DNA of 43,119 nt from Opitutia bacterium. GTDB lineage: Bacteria > Verrucomicrobiota > Verrucomicrobiia > Opitutales > Opitutaceae. Position numbers and translations under genes: made by a program. Every line of letters begins with the position of its first letter. Within the stretch, counting starts at the first letter, position 1. The notes under the pieces were generated by a model. It worked only from the letters and a program-made list of their open reading frames with translations, was not told the origin of the DNA and made no database searches. The stretch spans positions 1 to 43,119 of the forward strand of contig CANJIU010000086.1 of the NCBI GenBank assembly GCA_947474365.1, written 5' to 3'. This document shows, in pieces, positions 33,690 through 41,260 of this stretch.

Positions 33690-35255
33690 ATGAGCGGGCA
33701 AGTCCAATTACCGCTCGCAGCCGCGACCGGCGGTCTCATCCCGGTCGCGGCTTACGTGCGCATGTCGACGGAGCACCAGCAGTATTCCACGGAGAACCAA
33801 CTCGACCGCATCAAGGAATACGCCGCCAAGCGCGGCATGGAAATCGTCCGGGTTTTCGCCGATGAAGGCAAAAGCGGGCTCAGCGTGAAAGGCCGCGAGA
33901 GTCTCCGACGCATGATCGCCGAGGTCGAAGCCGGCAAAACTGATTTCAAGGCGATCCTCGCCTACGATGTCAGCCGGTGGGGCCGTTTTCAGGACGCCGA
34001 CGAAAGCGGCTACTATGAATACATCTGCAAGCGTGCCGGCATCAATGTCCACTACTGTGCCGAGCAATTTGAGAACGACGGCAGCCCGACCTCGAACATC
34101 ATCAAGAGCGTCAAGCGCTCGATGGCCGGCGAATACAGCCGCGAACTTTCGACCAAGGTTTTTCAAGGTGCCTGCCGGCTGATCCAACTCGGCTTCAAAC
34201 AGGGCGGCGCCGCGGGCTTCGGGCTGCGGCGGGTGTTGATCGATCAAACCGGCAAGGCAAAGGGCACACTCAAAGTCGGCGAACACAAAAGCCTTCAGAC
34301 CGACCGGGTGGTGTTGATGCCAGGGCCGGACGAGGAACAGGAAACCGTCCGCTGGATCTATCGCGCGTTTCTCGACGAGGGGAAAACCGAACGTGAAATC
34401 GCCGAGGCCCTCAATGCGCGGAAGATTCCCACCGATCTGGGGCGGGCGTGGACGCGGGGCACGGTGCATCAGGTCCTCACGAACGAAAAATACATCGGCA
34501 ACAACGTCTATCACCGCACGTCCTTCAAACTGAAGCGCAAGCACGTCCTCAATCCGCCGGAGATGTGGATTCGGGCGGATCGGGCGTTTCCCGCCATCGT
34601 CGACCCACTGACGTTCGCCAAGGTGCAGGAAGCCATCCTCGCCCGGGCGAAACGTTTTTCAGACGACGAGATGCTCCAGGCGCTGAAAGAATTGTGGTCA
34701 CGGCACGGCCGGATTTCGGGGCTGTTGATCGACGAGCAGGACAGCATGCCGTCGAGCGCCGCGTTCCGCCATCGTTTCGGCAGTCTGGTCCGCGCCTACG
34801 AATTGGTCGGCTACACTCCGCAAACGGACTATTCGTTTCTTGAAATCAACCGCTACCTGCGCGGCCGGCATCCGGAGGCGGTGCAGGAAGTCATCACGCG
34901 TCTGTCCACGATGGGTGTCGCGGTCGAACGCGACCCTGCGACCGAGCTGCTCATCCTCGATCGCGAACTGACGGTGTCGCTCGTCCTATCGCGATGCCTG
35001 CGCACCGGGGCAGGCTCGTCCCGCTGGATGCTGCGTTTTGAAGAGAGTTTCCGGCCCGATCTTACCATCGCCGTCCGCATGAATGAAACGAACCAAGCCA
35101 TCAAAGACTACTATCTCTTCCCGGCCATCGACCTGACGGATGCCAAGCTCCGGCTGGCTGAAAACAATCACTCGCTCCTGGATGCCTACCGTTTCGACAA
35201 TCTCGAATTCTTCTTCGAAATGGCCGAACGCATCTCGGTGGAGGATGCCGCATGA
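33690..35255 (+). CDS. Large serine recombinase (resolvase/invertase family)
   Basis: 521 residues. The N-terminal resolvase domain (18-170) has nucleophile S26 in AAYVRMSTEHQQYSTENQ, the conserved Arg in YDVSRWGR and the GEYSREL helix. A Recombinase domain (about 190-320) includes GPDEEQETVRWIYRAF, AEALNARKIPTD and the RGTVHQVLTNEKYIGN motif. The zinc-ribbon expected in phage integrases is not evident; instead there is a 200-residue C-terminal region of unknown kind. It cuts and rejoins DNA through a phosphoserine link. It overlaps the following ParB-like gene by 4 bp (ATGA), so three genes form one translationally coupled unit. The target site is unknown. Confidence 0.92.
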   Translation: MSGQVQLPLAAATGGLIPVAAYVRMSTEHQQYSTENQLDRIKEYAAKRGMEIVRVFADEGKSGLSVKGRESLRRMIAEVEAGKTDFKAILAYDVSRWGRFQDADESGYYEYICKRAGINVHYCAEQFENDGSPTSNIIKSVKRSMAGEYSRELSTKVFQGACRLIQLGFKQGGAAGFGLRRVLIDQTGKAKGTLKVGEHKSLQTDRVVLMPGPDEEQETVRWIYRAFLDEGKTEREIAEALNARKIPTDLGRAWTRGTVHQVLTNEKYIGNNVYHRTSFKLKRKHVLNPPEMWIRADRAFPAIVDPLTFAKVQEAILARAKRFSDDEMLQALKELWSRHGRISGLLIDEQDSMPSSAAFRHRFGSLVRAYELVGYTPQTDYSFLEINRYLRGRHPEAVQEVITRLSTMGVAVERDPATELLILDRELTVSLVLSRCLRTGAGSSRWMLRFEESFRPDLTIAVRMNETNQAIKDYYLFPAIDLTDAKLRLAENNHSLLDAYRFDNLEFFFEMAERISVEDAA

Positions 35256-36139
35256 AGCCCGGCGACGAATCGCGGGTGCGGCTGATTCCCGTCGACCGCA
35301 TTCGCGTGGTCAATCCACGTGTCCGCGACAAGGTGAAGTTCGAACGCATCGTGGAGAGTATCGCGAAGCTCGGCCTCAAGAAGCCGATCACGGTGACGGT
35401 GGGGAAAGCCGGCGACGACGGCGTGGAATCGTTCGATCTCGTGTGCGGGCAAGGCCGGCTGGAGGCGTTCAAAGCGCTCGGGCAAACGGAGATTCCCGCG
35501 CTCGTGCGCGGCCTGTCGAAAACCGACGGACTGCTCGCGAGTCTGATCGAAAACATCGCCCGGCGCCGGGTGCGCTCGCTGGACCAAATAAAGTTGATCC
35601 AGTGGATGAAGGAGCAGGGGCACGGACACGCCGACATCGCCCGCAAGACCGGGCTCAGCGAGGAATACGTGAAAGACATCCTCAACATGCTCCGGAACGG
35701 CGAGGAGCGCCTGCTCGAAGCGGTGCTTCACGGCAAGATCCCCGTGACGGTAGCGGTCGGGATTTCGGGTGCGTCCGATGAAGATTCCCAGCGGCTGCTG
35801 ATGGAAGCTTACGAACGAAAGGACATGAACCAGAAAACGCTGGCGGCATTCAAGCGGGTGCTCGATCAGCGGCGCCACTTTGGCCGGAATTATGGCACCA
35901 GGCATCGGGACTCCGCCCGCCGGACGAGCGCCGAGAGTCTCGTGCGCGCCTATCGCCTCGAATCCCAGCGCCAGAAACTCATGGTCCGAAAAGCGAAGCT
36001 CTGCGAGGCGAAGCTGCTGTCCGTGTCGGCGGCGATCAAGGTGCTCGTCGGAGACGAGGACTACATCAATCTGCTCCGGGCCGAGAAACTGGAAACGATG
36101 CCAAAATTTCTGGCGGAACGGGCGAAGCAGGCCGCATGA
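35252..36139 (+). CDS. ParB/RepB-like protein, first of a pair
   Basis: 295 residues. The N-terminal ParB/Srx-type domain (about 8-110) contains LIPVDRIRVVNPRVRDK, the VCGQGRLEAFKALG box (the counterpart of GxRRxxA) and LIENIARRRV. A helix-turn-helix (about 125-150: GHADIARKTGLSEEYVKDI) is followed by a RepB-like helical region. ParB-type domains bind DNA and CTP and serve in partition or, in relatives, in DNA cleavage or regulation. No ParA partner is present, so ordinary plasmid partition is unlikely. It is coupled by ATGA overlaps to the recombinase before it and the second ParB-like gene after it. Confidence 0.82.
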   Translation: MKPGDESRVRLIPVDRIRVVNPRVRDKVKFERIVESIAKLGLKKPITVTVGKAGDDGVESFDLVCGQGRLEAFKALGQTEIPALVRGLSKTDGLLASLIENIARRRVRSLDQIKLIQWMKEQGHGHADIARKTGLSEEYVKDILNMLRNGEERLLEAVLHGKIPVTVAVGISGASDEDSQRLLMEAYERKDMNQKTLAAFKRVLDQRRHFGRNYGTRHRDSARRTSAESLVRAYRLESQRQKLMVRKAKLCEAKLLSVSAAIKVLVGDEDYINLLRAEKLETMPKFLAERAKQAA

Positions 36140-37014
36140 AGCAAAAGGTCCACGCCGCTTTCGATCTCGATGGCATCACCCTGCCACTGGGCGCGATTCT
36201 TCCGATCCGGCAGATCAAGCCGAGCGATTACGCATGGGGCAAATACCGGTCGATGCTGGCCTCGATCCGCGAAGTCGGCGTGATCGAGCCGCTCATCGTG
36301 CATCCGCAAAAGAAATCGCGCGATGCCTACCTGCTGCTCGACGGTCACATGCGATTGAAGGCCCTGCTCGAACTCGGCCGGACCGAGGCGTTCTGCCTCG
36401 TGGCCAACGACGACGATGCGTTTACCTACAACGACAAGGTCAACCGGCTCTCGCTCATCCAGGAGCATGCCATGATTTTGCGCGCGGTCGACAACGGGGT
36501 TAAACCTGAGCAAATCGCGAAGGCACTCGACCTCGATATCGGCAAAATCAGGGGGAGTCTCAATCTGCTCGATGGCATCCACGCCGACGCGGTCGATCTG
36601 CTGAAGGAGAAACCGATCACGGCGGCAGCGCTGCGATTATTCCGCAAAGCGAATCCCGTCCGCCAGATCGACATGGCGCAGCTCATGGTCTCCGGCAACA
36701 ACTACACGCGGGCCTATGCCGAGGCGCTGATCGTCGGGACGCCCAGCAGCCAGCTCGTCAACGGCAGCAAGCCGAAATCGGCGCACGGAATTTCCGAGGA
36801 GGAAATCGCTCGCATGGAGAAAGAGATGGAGATGCTGGAGCGCGACTATCGGCTCCATCAGGATCATTTCGGGGAGAACTCCCTCCACCTGAATTCGGCC
36901 CAGCGCTACGTGAAGCGGCTCACCGAAAACGCCAAGGTGAAACGCTTCCTTGGCAACCGCTACCCGGAAATCCTGGAGGAGTTTCAGGAACTCGCCGCGC
37001 TCAACACGCTGTGA
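36136..37014 (+). CDS. ParB/RepB-like protein, second of a pair
   Basis: 292 residues. The ParB-like N-terminal part holds ILPIRQIKPSDYAWGKY, VGVIEPLIVHPQ and the box LLLDGHMRLKALLELG. A helix-turn-helix-like segment follows (PEQIAKALDLDIGKIRGSL), and the C-terminal part resembles the plasmid-partition RepB C-terminal domain (RQIDMAQLMVSGNNYTRAYA), with a coiled-coil-like stretch EEEIARMEKEMEMLERDY. It overlaps the previous gene by 4 bp. Recombinase plus two ParB/RepB-like genes is an arrangement I have seen in proteobacterial genomes, but its function is not established. A structured RNA begins 62 bp after the stop. Confidence 0.82.
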   Translation: MKQKVHAAFDLDGITLPLGAILPIRQIKPSDYAWGKYRSMLASIREVGVIEPLIVHPQKKSRDAYLLLDGHMRLKALLELGRTEAFCLVANDDDAFTYNDKVNRLSLIQEHAMILRAVDNGVKPEQIAKALDLDIGKIRGSLNLLDGIHADAVDLLKEKPITAAALRLFRKANPVRQIDMAQLMVSGNNYTRAYAEALIVGTPSSQLVNGSKPKSAHGISEEEIARMEKEMEMLERDYRLHQDHFGENSLHLNSAQRYVKRLTENAKVKRFLGNRYPEILEEFQELAALNTL

Positions 37015-37075
37015 CTCGCGCACGTTTTCACCGAGCGATTTCAATTTCAGTCCAACGGGTTGGCGCCCAGAAGCC

Positions 37076-37260
37076 GCAACGTCCAAAGCCGCCAGAGGCG
37101 AATACGGGCACGATGCCGGAAGGCATGGTGGAATATCGTTCTTTTTAGCAGGGGTCTGGGGCGGAGTCGCCCCAGTTAGGCGCGCCGGCGTTCGGGGCCG
37201 GACGCGCCGTGGCAAAGCGCCGCAGGGAACGGCGCGCGGAGCTCCGGCGACCCCCACCGG
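37076..37260 (+). ncRNA. Structured RNA element, copy 1 (possible HEARO/omega-RNA class)
   Basis: A 55-nt 5' block (37076-37130) matches copy 2 with only two differences and contains hairpins CGCC-AGA-GGCG and ATGCC-GGAA-GGCAT. Downstream are CTGGGGCG-GAGT-CGCCCCAG (37156-37175), an 11-bp GC helix with one bulged A (37179-37208), and GCGCCG paired with CGGCGC (37217-37235). The last two helices differ in sequence from copy 2 but keep their pairing, and the single-stranded linkers (TAGGC, CCGTGGC, GCTCCGGCGAC) are conserved. That pattern indicates selection on RNA structure. The element fills most of the parB-hipB gap (37015-37360). No IscB/TnpB gene is near; the family name is a guess. Confidence 0.7.
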
Positions 37261-37311
37261 TATAAACCTCTTCGCCACAGTGCCCCTTCACCGCCGTTTG
37301 AGGATTGGCGT

Positions 37312-37355
37312 CTTATACTCTGGACAAAGAAGCCATCGGATGACCAAAGTATGAG
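37312..37355 (+). promoter_or_regulatory. Inverted repeat operator before the hipB-like gene
   Basis: CTTATACTCTGG (37312-37323) and CCAAAGTATGAG (37344-37355) are inverted repeats matching at 10 of 12 positions, with centres 32 bp apart (three helical turns). They end 5 bp before the ATG at 37361, and TATACT within the left arm could be a -10 element. HipB-type proteins autorepress through such paired sites. Confidence 0.5.
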
Positions 37356-37360
37356 ACATC

Positions 37361-37741
37361 ATGCCACGAACCACTCCCACGCTCTTCCCCCCTGCGATCC
37401 GCCAACTCGCCTCGCTGGGTGAGCGCCTTCGCGTCGCCCGATTGCGCCGGCGTTATTCCGCCGAATCCGTGGCCAAACGTGCCGGCGTCGCCCGCGGGAC
37501 TCTCTATCGCGTCGAAGAAGGCGACCCCGGCGTCAGCATCGCCACCTACGCCAGTGTGCTTCGCGTGCTGGGCCTGCAAGGTGATCTCGATCTCGTCGCT
37601 CGCGACGATGTGCTCGGCCGCAAACTCCAGGATTTGAAACTGCCCACCCGCAAGGTGGCTCCACGCCGTCCTTCGGCTTCTGAAAAACCTTCATCGGCTC
37701 ACTCCGGCGAACCCGTTCCGTCCGCACCTTCCTCGCCATGA
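37361..37741 (+). CDS. hipB: XRE-family antitoxin, HipB-like
   Basis: 126 residues. An XRE helix-turn-helix (about 20-78: GERLRVARLRRRYSAESVAK, RAGVARGTLYRVEEGDPGVS) is followed by a basic, Pro/Ser-rich disordered tail. It is expected to bind the upstream inverted repeat and to neutralise the HipA-like kinase encoded next, whose start overlaps this stop by ATGA (37738-37741). The pairing with HipA makes the antitoxin role likely, although the tail differs from E. coli HipB. Confidence 0.82.
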   Translation: MPRTTPTLFPPAIRQLASLGERLRVARLRRRYSAESVAKRAGVARGTLYRVEEGDPGVSIATYASVLRVLGLQGDLDLVARDDVLGRKLQDLKLPTRKVAPRRPSASEKPSSAHSGEPVPSAPSSP

Positions 37742-39033
37742 GCGCCCGAGTCAAAACGTCTGCCAGCGCCGGCAGGCAACAAATCGATGTCTGCTTGGAT
37801 GCCGACATCGTCGAGTCGCTCTGCCGGGTGGGCACACTTTTCCATGCAGCCGGTCACGGTCACTCGGTTTTTTCCTTCGCCTACGACCCCGAATGGTTGC
37901 GCCGGCCGAACACCTTCGAAATCGATCCGGACCTGCAACTGCACGATGCCGAAAGCTATCCCAGCGAGCCGGCCGGGGTGTTTCGGATTTTCACGGACTC
38001 CGCGCCCGACCGCTGGGGCCGCTTGCTGCTCGACCGTCGCGAAACCCTCAAGGCTCGCGAGGAAAAACGACCACCCCGGACGCTCACCGAATGGGACTAT
38101 CTCCTCGGCGTGCATGACAGCTGCCGGATGGGTGCTCTGCGTTTCCGGCGGGACGCTGACTCGCCGTTTTTGGACAACGATCGCCATCTGGCTGCGCCGC
38201 CCATCGCCTCGCTGCGCGAACTCGAAGCCGCGTCGCTGGCGCTCGAAGCGCCGGATGCCGACGAGCAACCGGAGTTTCGCCAATGGCTGACCGCCCTGCT
38301 GGCCCCCGGCAGTTCACTCGGCGGCGCCCGGCCCAAGGCCAATTTTACCGATCCGGCGGGAGCCTTGTGGATCGCCAAGTTTCCGAGTCGCGAGGATCGT
38401 CGCGACATCGGTGCTTGGGAAATGGTGGTGCATCAGCTCGCCAAAGCCGCCGGCCTGAACGTCCCGGACACGCAGCTCTTGAGTCTGGGCAGCCGTCACC
38501 GGACCTTTGCCAGCCGCCGGTTTGACCGGCTCGCGAACGGCCGGCGGCGCTTCTTCGTGTCGGCGATGACGCTGCTGAACCGACAGGATGGCGAGAACGC
38601 CAGTTATCTGGAACTCGCAGAATTTCTCAGCACGCGCGGCAGCCCGAAGCACAAGCAAGCGGATCTGCGCGAGCTGTGGACGCGCATCGTTTTCAACATC
38701 CTCGTCTCCAACCGGGACGATCATCTGCGCAACCATGGCTTCATTTTATCCGCAGACGGCTGGCGCCTCGCGCCTGCCTACGATCTCAATCCGAACGTCG
38801 AACGAACCCACCACCAATTGGCCATCGACTCCAGTGATCCCACGCCCGATGTGACGCTGGCCATATCCACCGCCGAGTTCTACGGCCTCACCCATGCGCA
38901 GGCGGCCAAGATTCTTCAGCGCGCGCGGGAGGCCATCAGTCGATGGCGGACTGTCGCTACCAACCATCGGCTGCCGCGCGCGGAAATCGAACGAATGGCG
39001 CAAGCGTTTTCCCTGCCGCCGGTCGGAAGTTGA
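37738..39033 (+). CDS. hipA: HipA-family serine/threonine kinase toxin
   Basis: 431 residues, the usual HipA length. The N-terminal HipA_N region has GVFRIFTDSAPDRWGR. The kinase core includes the Gly-rich loop GSSLGGARPKANF (191-203), ATP-binding K214 in WIAKF, and the catalytic stretch NRDDHLRNHGF (325-335), whose D327 and N332 align with E. coli D309 and N314. Metal-binding D349 lies in LAPAYDLNPN. All key residues are present, so the enzyme should be active. HipA toxins phosphorylate translation components such as glutamyl-tRNA synthetase and cause dormancy; the exact target here is unknown. It is coupled to the HipB-like gene, and structured RNA copy 2 begins 55 bp downstream. Confidence 0.92.
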   Translation: MSARVKTSASAGRQQIDVCLDADIVESLCRVGTLFHAAGHGHSVFSFAYDPEWLRRPNTFEIDPDLQLHDAESYPSEPAGVFRIFTDSAPDRWGRLLLDRRETLKAREEKRPPRTLTEWDYLLGVHDSCRMGALRFRRDADSPFLDNDRHLAAPPIASLRELEAASLALEAPDADEQPEFRQWLTALLAPGSSLGGARPKANFTDPAGALWIAKFPSREDRRDIGAWEMVVHQLAKAAGLNVPDTQLLSLGSRHRTFASRRFDRLANGRRRFFVSAMTLLNRQDGENASYLELAEFLSTRGSPKHKQADLRELWTRIVFNILVSNRDDHLRNHGFILSADGWRLAPAYDLNPNVERTHHQLAIDSSDPTPDVTLAISTAEFYGLTHAQAAKILQRAREAISRWRTVATNHRLPRAEIERMAQAFSLPPVGS

Positions 39034-39088
39034 CTGCCAATTGAACAGGTCTCGGGCAACGATCACGGGGCGCTTGCGCAAGGTGGGC

Positions 39089-39310
39089 GCAACGTCCAAA
39101 GCCGCCAGAGGCGAATATGGGCACGATGCCGGGAGGCATGGTGAAACTCTTGTTCTTTGCGGTGGGCGGGCCGGTGTCGAAACGGCGGGTCGGGCTGTTT
39201 CCATGGGGCTGGGGTAAATTCGCCCCAGATAGGCCCGGCCGCCACCGGGGCGGCGCGGGCCGTGGCGAAGCATCGGAATCCGATGCGCGTCGCTCCGGCG
39301 ACACCAACCG
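39089..39310 (+). ncRNA. Structured RNA element, copy 2 (possible HEARO/omega-RNA class)
   Basis: The 5' block 39089-39143 is nearly identical to copy 1. The next segment (39144-39208) is longer than in copy 1 (65 versus 25 nt). Then follow CTGGGG/CCCCAG (39209-39228), a 12-bp helix with one bulged purine at the same place (39232-39261), and GCATCGG-AAT-CCGATGC (39270-39286), which replaces copy 1's GCGCCG/CGGCGC by compensatory changes, then GCTCCGGCGAC. At least five base pairs covary between the copies. It lies in the long gap between hipA and the XRE gene. A small overlapping reading frame here is not credible. Confidence 0.7.
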
Positions 39311-39450
39311 AGTCCAGCCCACGCCACGAACCAGCCCTGTCATTGCAAAAAAGCACGGAGAACAATTTTGGACTGTGCCGGCCGGAAACGTCGTGAAGGA
39401 TGATCGGTTCCCCAAAGGGTCAGTTCATCATTGTAGGGAATTCGCGGCAG

Positions 39451-39522
39451 AAGTGTGAGAATATGCCATTTGTGACATTCAAGGAAATGTTAGAGAAATG
39501 GGTTAAATCGCATGTCACACTT
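39451..39522 (+). promoter_or_regulatory. Cluster of TGTGA-type inverted repeats before the XRE gene
   Basis: AAGTGTGA (39451-39458) is inverted as TCACACTT (39515-39522), and TGTGACAT (39471-39478) is inverted as ATGTCACA (39512-39519). All are exact 8-bp matches sharing a TGTGA core. They lie 48-119 bp before the ATG at 39570 in an AT-rich stretch and could be operator sites for the XRE protein. No clear -35/-10 pair was identified. Confidence 0.4.
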
Positions 39523-39569
39523 TAGATGAAAAAGCTAGAAATTGCTCTAATTTGCTCCAAACTTTGCGC

Positions 39570-40106
39570 ATGGGTGTTTTGGAAATCATCGCTGAAAGAC
39601 GGCTCGGGGCCAAGGAATGGGCCTCGCATCCGCAACTACGTGCCGCGTTGGAACGCGCGGAGCAATCGGTTCGTGGTCCCGACTTATCCACCGATGAGAA
39701 GGCGCGCATCACTTCGATCGTGGAGCTGTGTTTCGCCTATGAGCGTGAAACCGATTCCGCGGAAAAAGCCAACATCCTCCGGACGCTCGAGGAAATCAGT
39801 GCAAACGAGCCACTCGAATTACCCACGGCGACCGTGGAAGAGTGGGAGGCAGGACTGACGGCTGGCGACGCCGGCTTTGCCAAGGCGAAGAGAAAAACGG
39901 ATCGTCGCCACGAGGAATTCAAGAAAAGATATTTTTCGCTCCGCGCAAAAGCGGGATTACAAACGCAAGAAGCCGTGGCGAAGAAGGCGGGCCTGCGACG
40001 CAGCTACATCGCGGTCATCGAGTCGGGGGACCATTTCCCGCAGCAAAAAACCCTGCAGAAACTGGCCAAGGCTTTCGGCGTCGACGTCGCCGAGCTACTA
40101 CCCTGA
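39570..40106 (+). CDS. XRE-family transcriptional regulator / probable antitoxin
   Basis: 178 residues from the ATG at 39570 (a TTG 18 bp upstream is in frame). The N-terminal 115 residues are helical and not recognised. The C-terminal 60 residues form an XRE helix-turn-helix (FSLRAKAGLQTQEAVAKKAG, LRRSYIAVIESGDHFPQQKT). HTH at the C-terminus is the layout of HigA-like and similar antitoxins. The gene ends within the 3' end of the RelE-like gene on the other strand (9-bp overlap, 40098-40106), so the two are convergent rather than in the usual common operon. A regulatory or antitoxin role is inferred from this proximity. Confidence 0.78.
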   Translation: MGVLEIIAERRLGAKEWASHPQLRAALERAEQSVRGPDLSTDEKARITSIVELCFAYERETDSAEKANILRTLEEISANEPLELPTATVEEWEAGLTAGDAGFAKAKRKTDRRHEEFKKRYFSLRAKAGLQTQEAVAKKAGLRRSYIAVIESGDHFPQQKTLQKLAKAFGVDVAELLP

Positions 40107-40487
40107 TTTCCACGGTTGGCCGCCGCCGGCGAGCAGGGCCTTGAGTTGGCGAATCCGATGATTGATGCGGTGCAGGTCCGCGACGCTCACCTTGTTGGTC
40201 TTTTTCCAGAATATGTCGACGACGTAGATGGTCTTGCTGGCATCGTGCGTCCAGAATATCGCGCGCAGCCAACCCTGACGGTTAATCGCCTCGCCTTCGA
40301 GGCGTAATTCCATCCCGTCCCCGCAAGGTTCAATGCTCAAGTCCGGGACATCGGGGTAATAGCGCAGCTGCTTGGTGAGAGTAACCCCCTCGGCAAGTTG
40401 TTGGGCGGTCAAAAGTTTTTTTGCCTCCCGCTGAACGCGAGGCAAGGGTAGAACGCGATACCTGAATTCGGACGGCAGTGGACTCAT
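40098..40487 (-). CDS. RelE/ParE-superfamily toxin-like protein
   Basis: 129 residues. The C-terminal half fits the RelE/HigB fold: LRAIFWTHDASKTIYVVDIF, then WKKTNKVSVADLHRINHRI, with the KKT-x-K motif that follows the last core strand in HigB-like mRNA interferases. The N-terminal part (about 1-55) is longer than in minimal RelE proteins. It would cleave mRNA at the ribosome if active. It overlaps by ATGA with the gene before it (40484-40487) and by 9 bp, tail to tail, with the XRE gene on the plus strand. Confidence 0.7.
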   Translation of the reverse strand: MSPLPSEFRYRVLPLPRVQREAKKLLTAQQLAEGVTLTKQLRYYPDVPDLSIEPCGDGMELRLEGEAINRQGWLRAIFWTHDASKTIYVVDIFWKKTNKVSVADLHRINHRIRQLKALLAGGGQPWKSG

Positions 40488-40993
40488 GTGGACGGACTGC
40501 GCAGGGCTTGGCCTATCTTATTCCAGCCCGTGCGGGTGACCACGTAGGTGCGGGGCGTTTCGTTGTGAATCCAACCCGATTTGATGGCGTTTTTGATGTC
40601 GCGGGGGAAGTTCGATGGCGGGCTTTCTTTGGCCAGTTTGAAGGTGTCGTCCATGTCGGCACTCCGCCAGGGCGTTGTTCCGCCGCGCGCCTCATACCAC
40701 GCAGCGAGCAGCAGGATTTTCTCCGGGAAGCTGTCCCATTTGAGCTGATTGAGTAGTTCGGCGCCGCCGTGGGTCTTGAGGGTCGTCTTTATCTCCTCCT
40801 CGGTATCGGCTCCACCGAGGGGTTCGCCGTTCGCCGTTGGCACGTTGAGACTTGAGGCTATTGGTGCGGGCGTCGCCGGGACGGAATCGTCCCTCTTCTC
40901 TTGAACCAACTGCATGAGCGTGACCAAAGCCTCATCTTTGAGGTTGGCTGTAATGTTGAGACCAGAGGCCTGAATGACAATTTTAAAACTCAT
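40484..40993 (-). CDS. Hypothetical protein coupled to the RelE-like gene
   Basis: 169 residues from the ATG at 40993. I do not recognise the family. The N-terminus (MSFKIVIQASGLNITANLKD) looks like a short beta element; the centre is Pro/Thr-rich and likely flexible. The C-terminal 85 residues (AELLNQLKWDSFPEKILLLA, FPRDIKNAIKSGWIHNETPR, YVVTRTGWNKIG) resemble a winged-helix domain. It lies directly before the RelE-like gene and could be its antitoxin or a regulator. The -10 element ends only about 7 bp before the ATG, so the transcript may be leaderless. Confidence 0.68.
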   Translation of the reverse strand: MSFKIVIQASGLNITANLKDEALVTLMQLVQEKRDDSVPATPAPIASSLNVPTANGEPLGGADTEEEIKTTLKTHGGAELLNQLKWDSFPEKILLLAAWYEARGGTTPWRSADMDDTFKLAKESPPSNFPRDIKNAIKSGWIHNETPRTYVVTRTGWNKIGQALRSPST

Positions 40994-40999
40994 ACGACA

Positions 41000-41027
41000 A
41001 CAATACGACAAGATGTATGTTTGTCAA
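41000..41027 (-). promoter_or_regulatory. Sigma-70-like promoter for the hypothetical/RelE-like operon
   Basis: On the minus strand, TTGACA (41027-41022) is followed by a 16-bp spacer and TATTGT (41005-41000). The ATG at 40993 lies where transcription should start, which suggests a leaderless mRNA. The direct repeat ATACGACAA (40992-41000 and 41003-41011) overlaps the -10 region and may be an operator. Confidence 0.6.
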
Positions 41028-41146
41028 GACAATTTGACTTCATGGTTACGCGTCGATGATAAGCCCAGCCCAAGTCACGAACGAGCCCCGGCACTGCAAG
41101 AGAGAACGCCCCGAGGCTTCGTTTGCCGGACCTTGGATAGGCGGAA

Positions 41147-41257
41147 ATCCGGCCGGCAGATGTAGAGCGCGCCGGTGACGCTGAACTGGCTGACCAGCAG
41201 GAAATCGTTGTTCGCCGGCTGCTCCCAATCAATCACGCGCAACCGCTCCGCCTTCTG
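41147..41257 (-). pseudogene. Stray hsdR N-terminal fragment
   Basis: Immediately after the RadC stop, in the same frame, the minus strand encodes about 37 residues containing AERLRVIDWEQPANNDFLLV, then SQFSVTGALYICRPD. This matches the conserved N-terminal nuclease-domain region of type I restriction HsdR subunits (DW-x-P-x-NDFLV-x-QF-x-V ... RPD). After RPD the similarity stops. No start codon or remainder of the gene is present. The real hsdR lies upstream of RadC, so this is a second, broken copy. The gap 41028-41146 shows nothing else. Confidence 0.6.
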
Positions 41258-41260
41258 CCT

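Noticed and set aside
34000..37014. Plasmid origin and partition locus
   Set aside because: Two ParB-like genes are present but no ParA, replication initiator, iterons or parS-like repeats.
39117..39458. 113-codon frame overlapping RNA copy 2
   Set aside because: The region shows pairing-preserving changes and length differences between copies that ignore codon phase, so it is an RNA, not a protein gene.
37015..39569. IscB/TnpB nuclease accompanying the RNA elements
   Set aside because: No frame between or around the copies shows RuvC or HNH motifs; the genes there are hipB and hipA.
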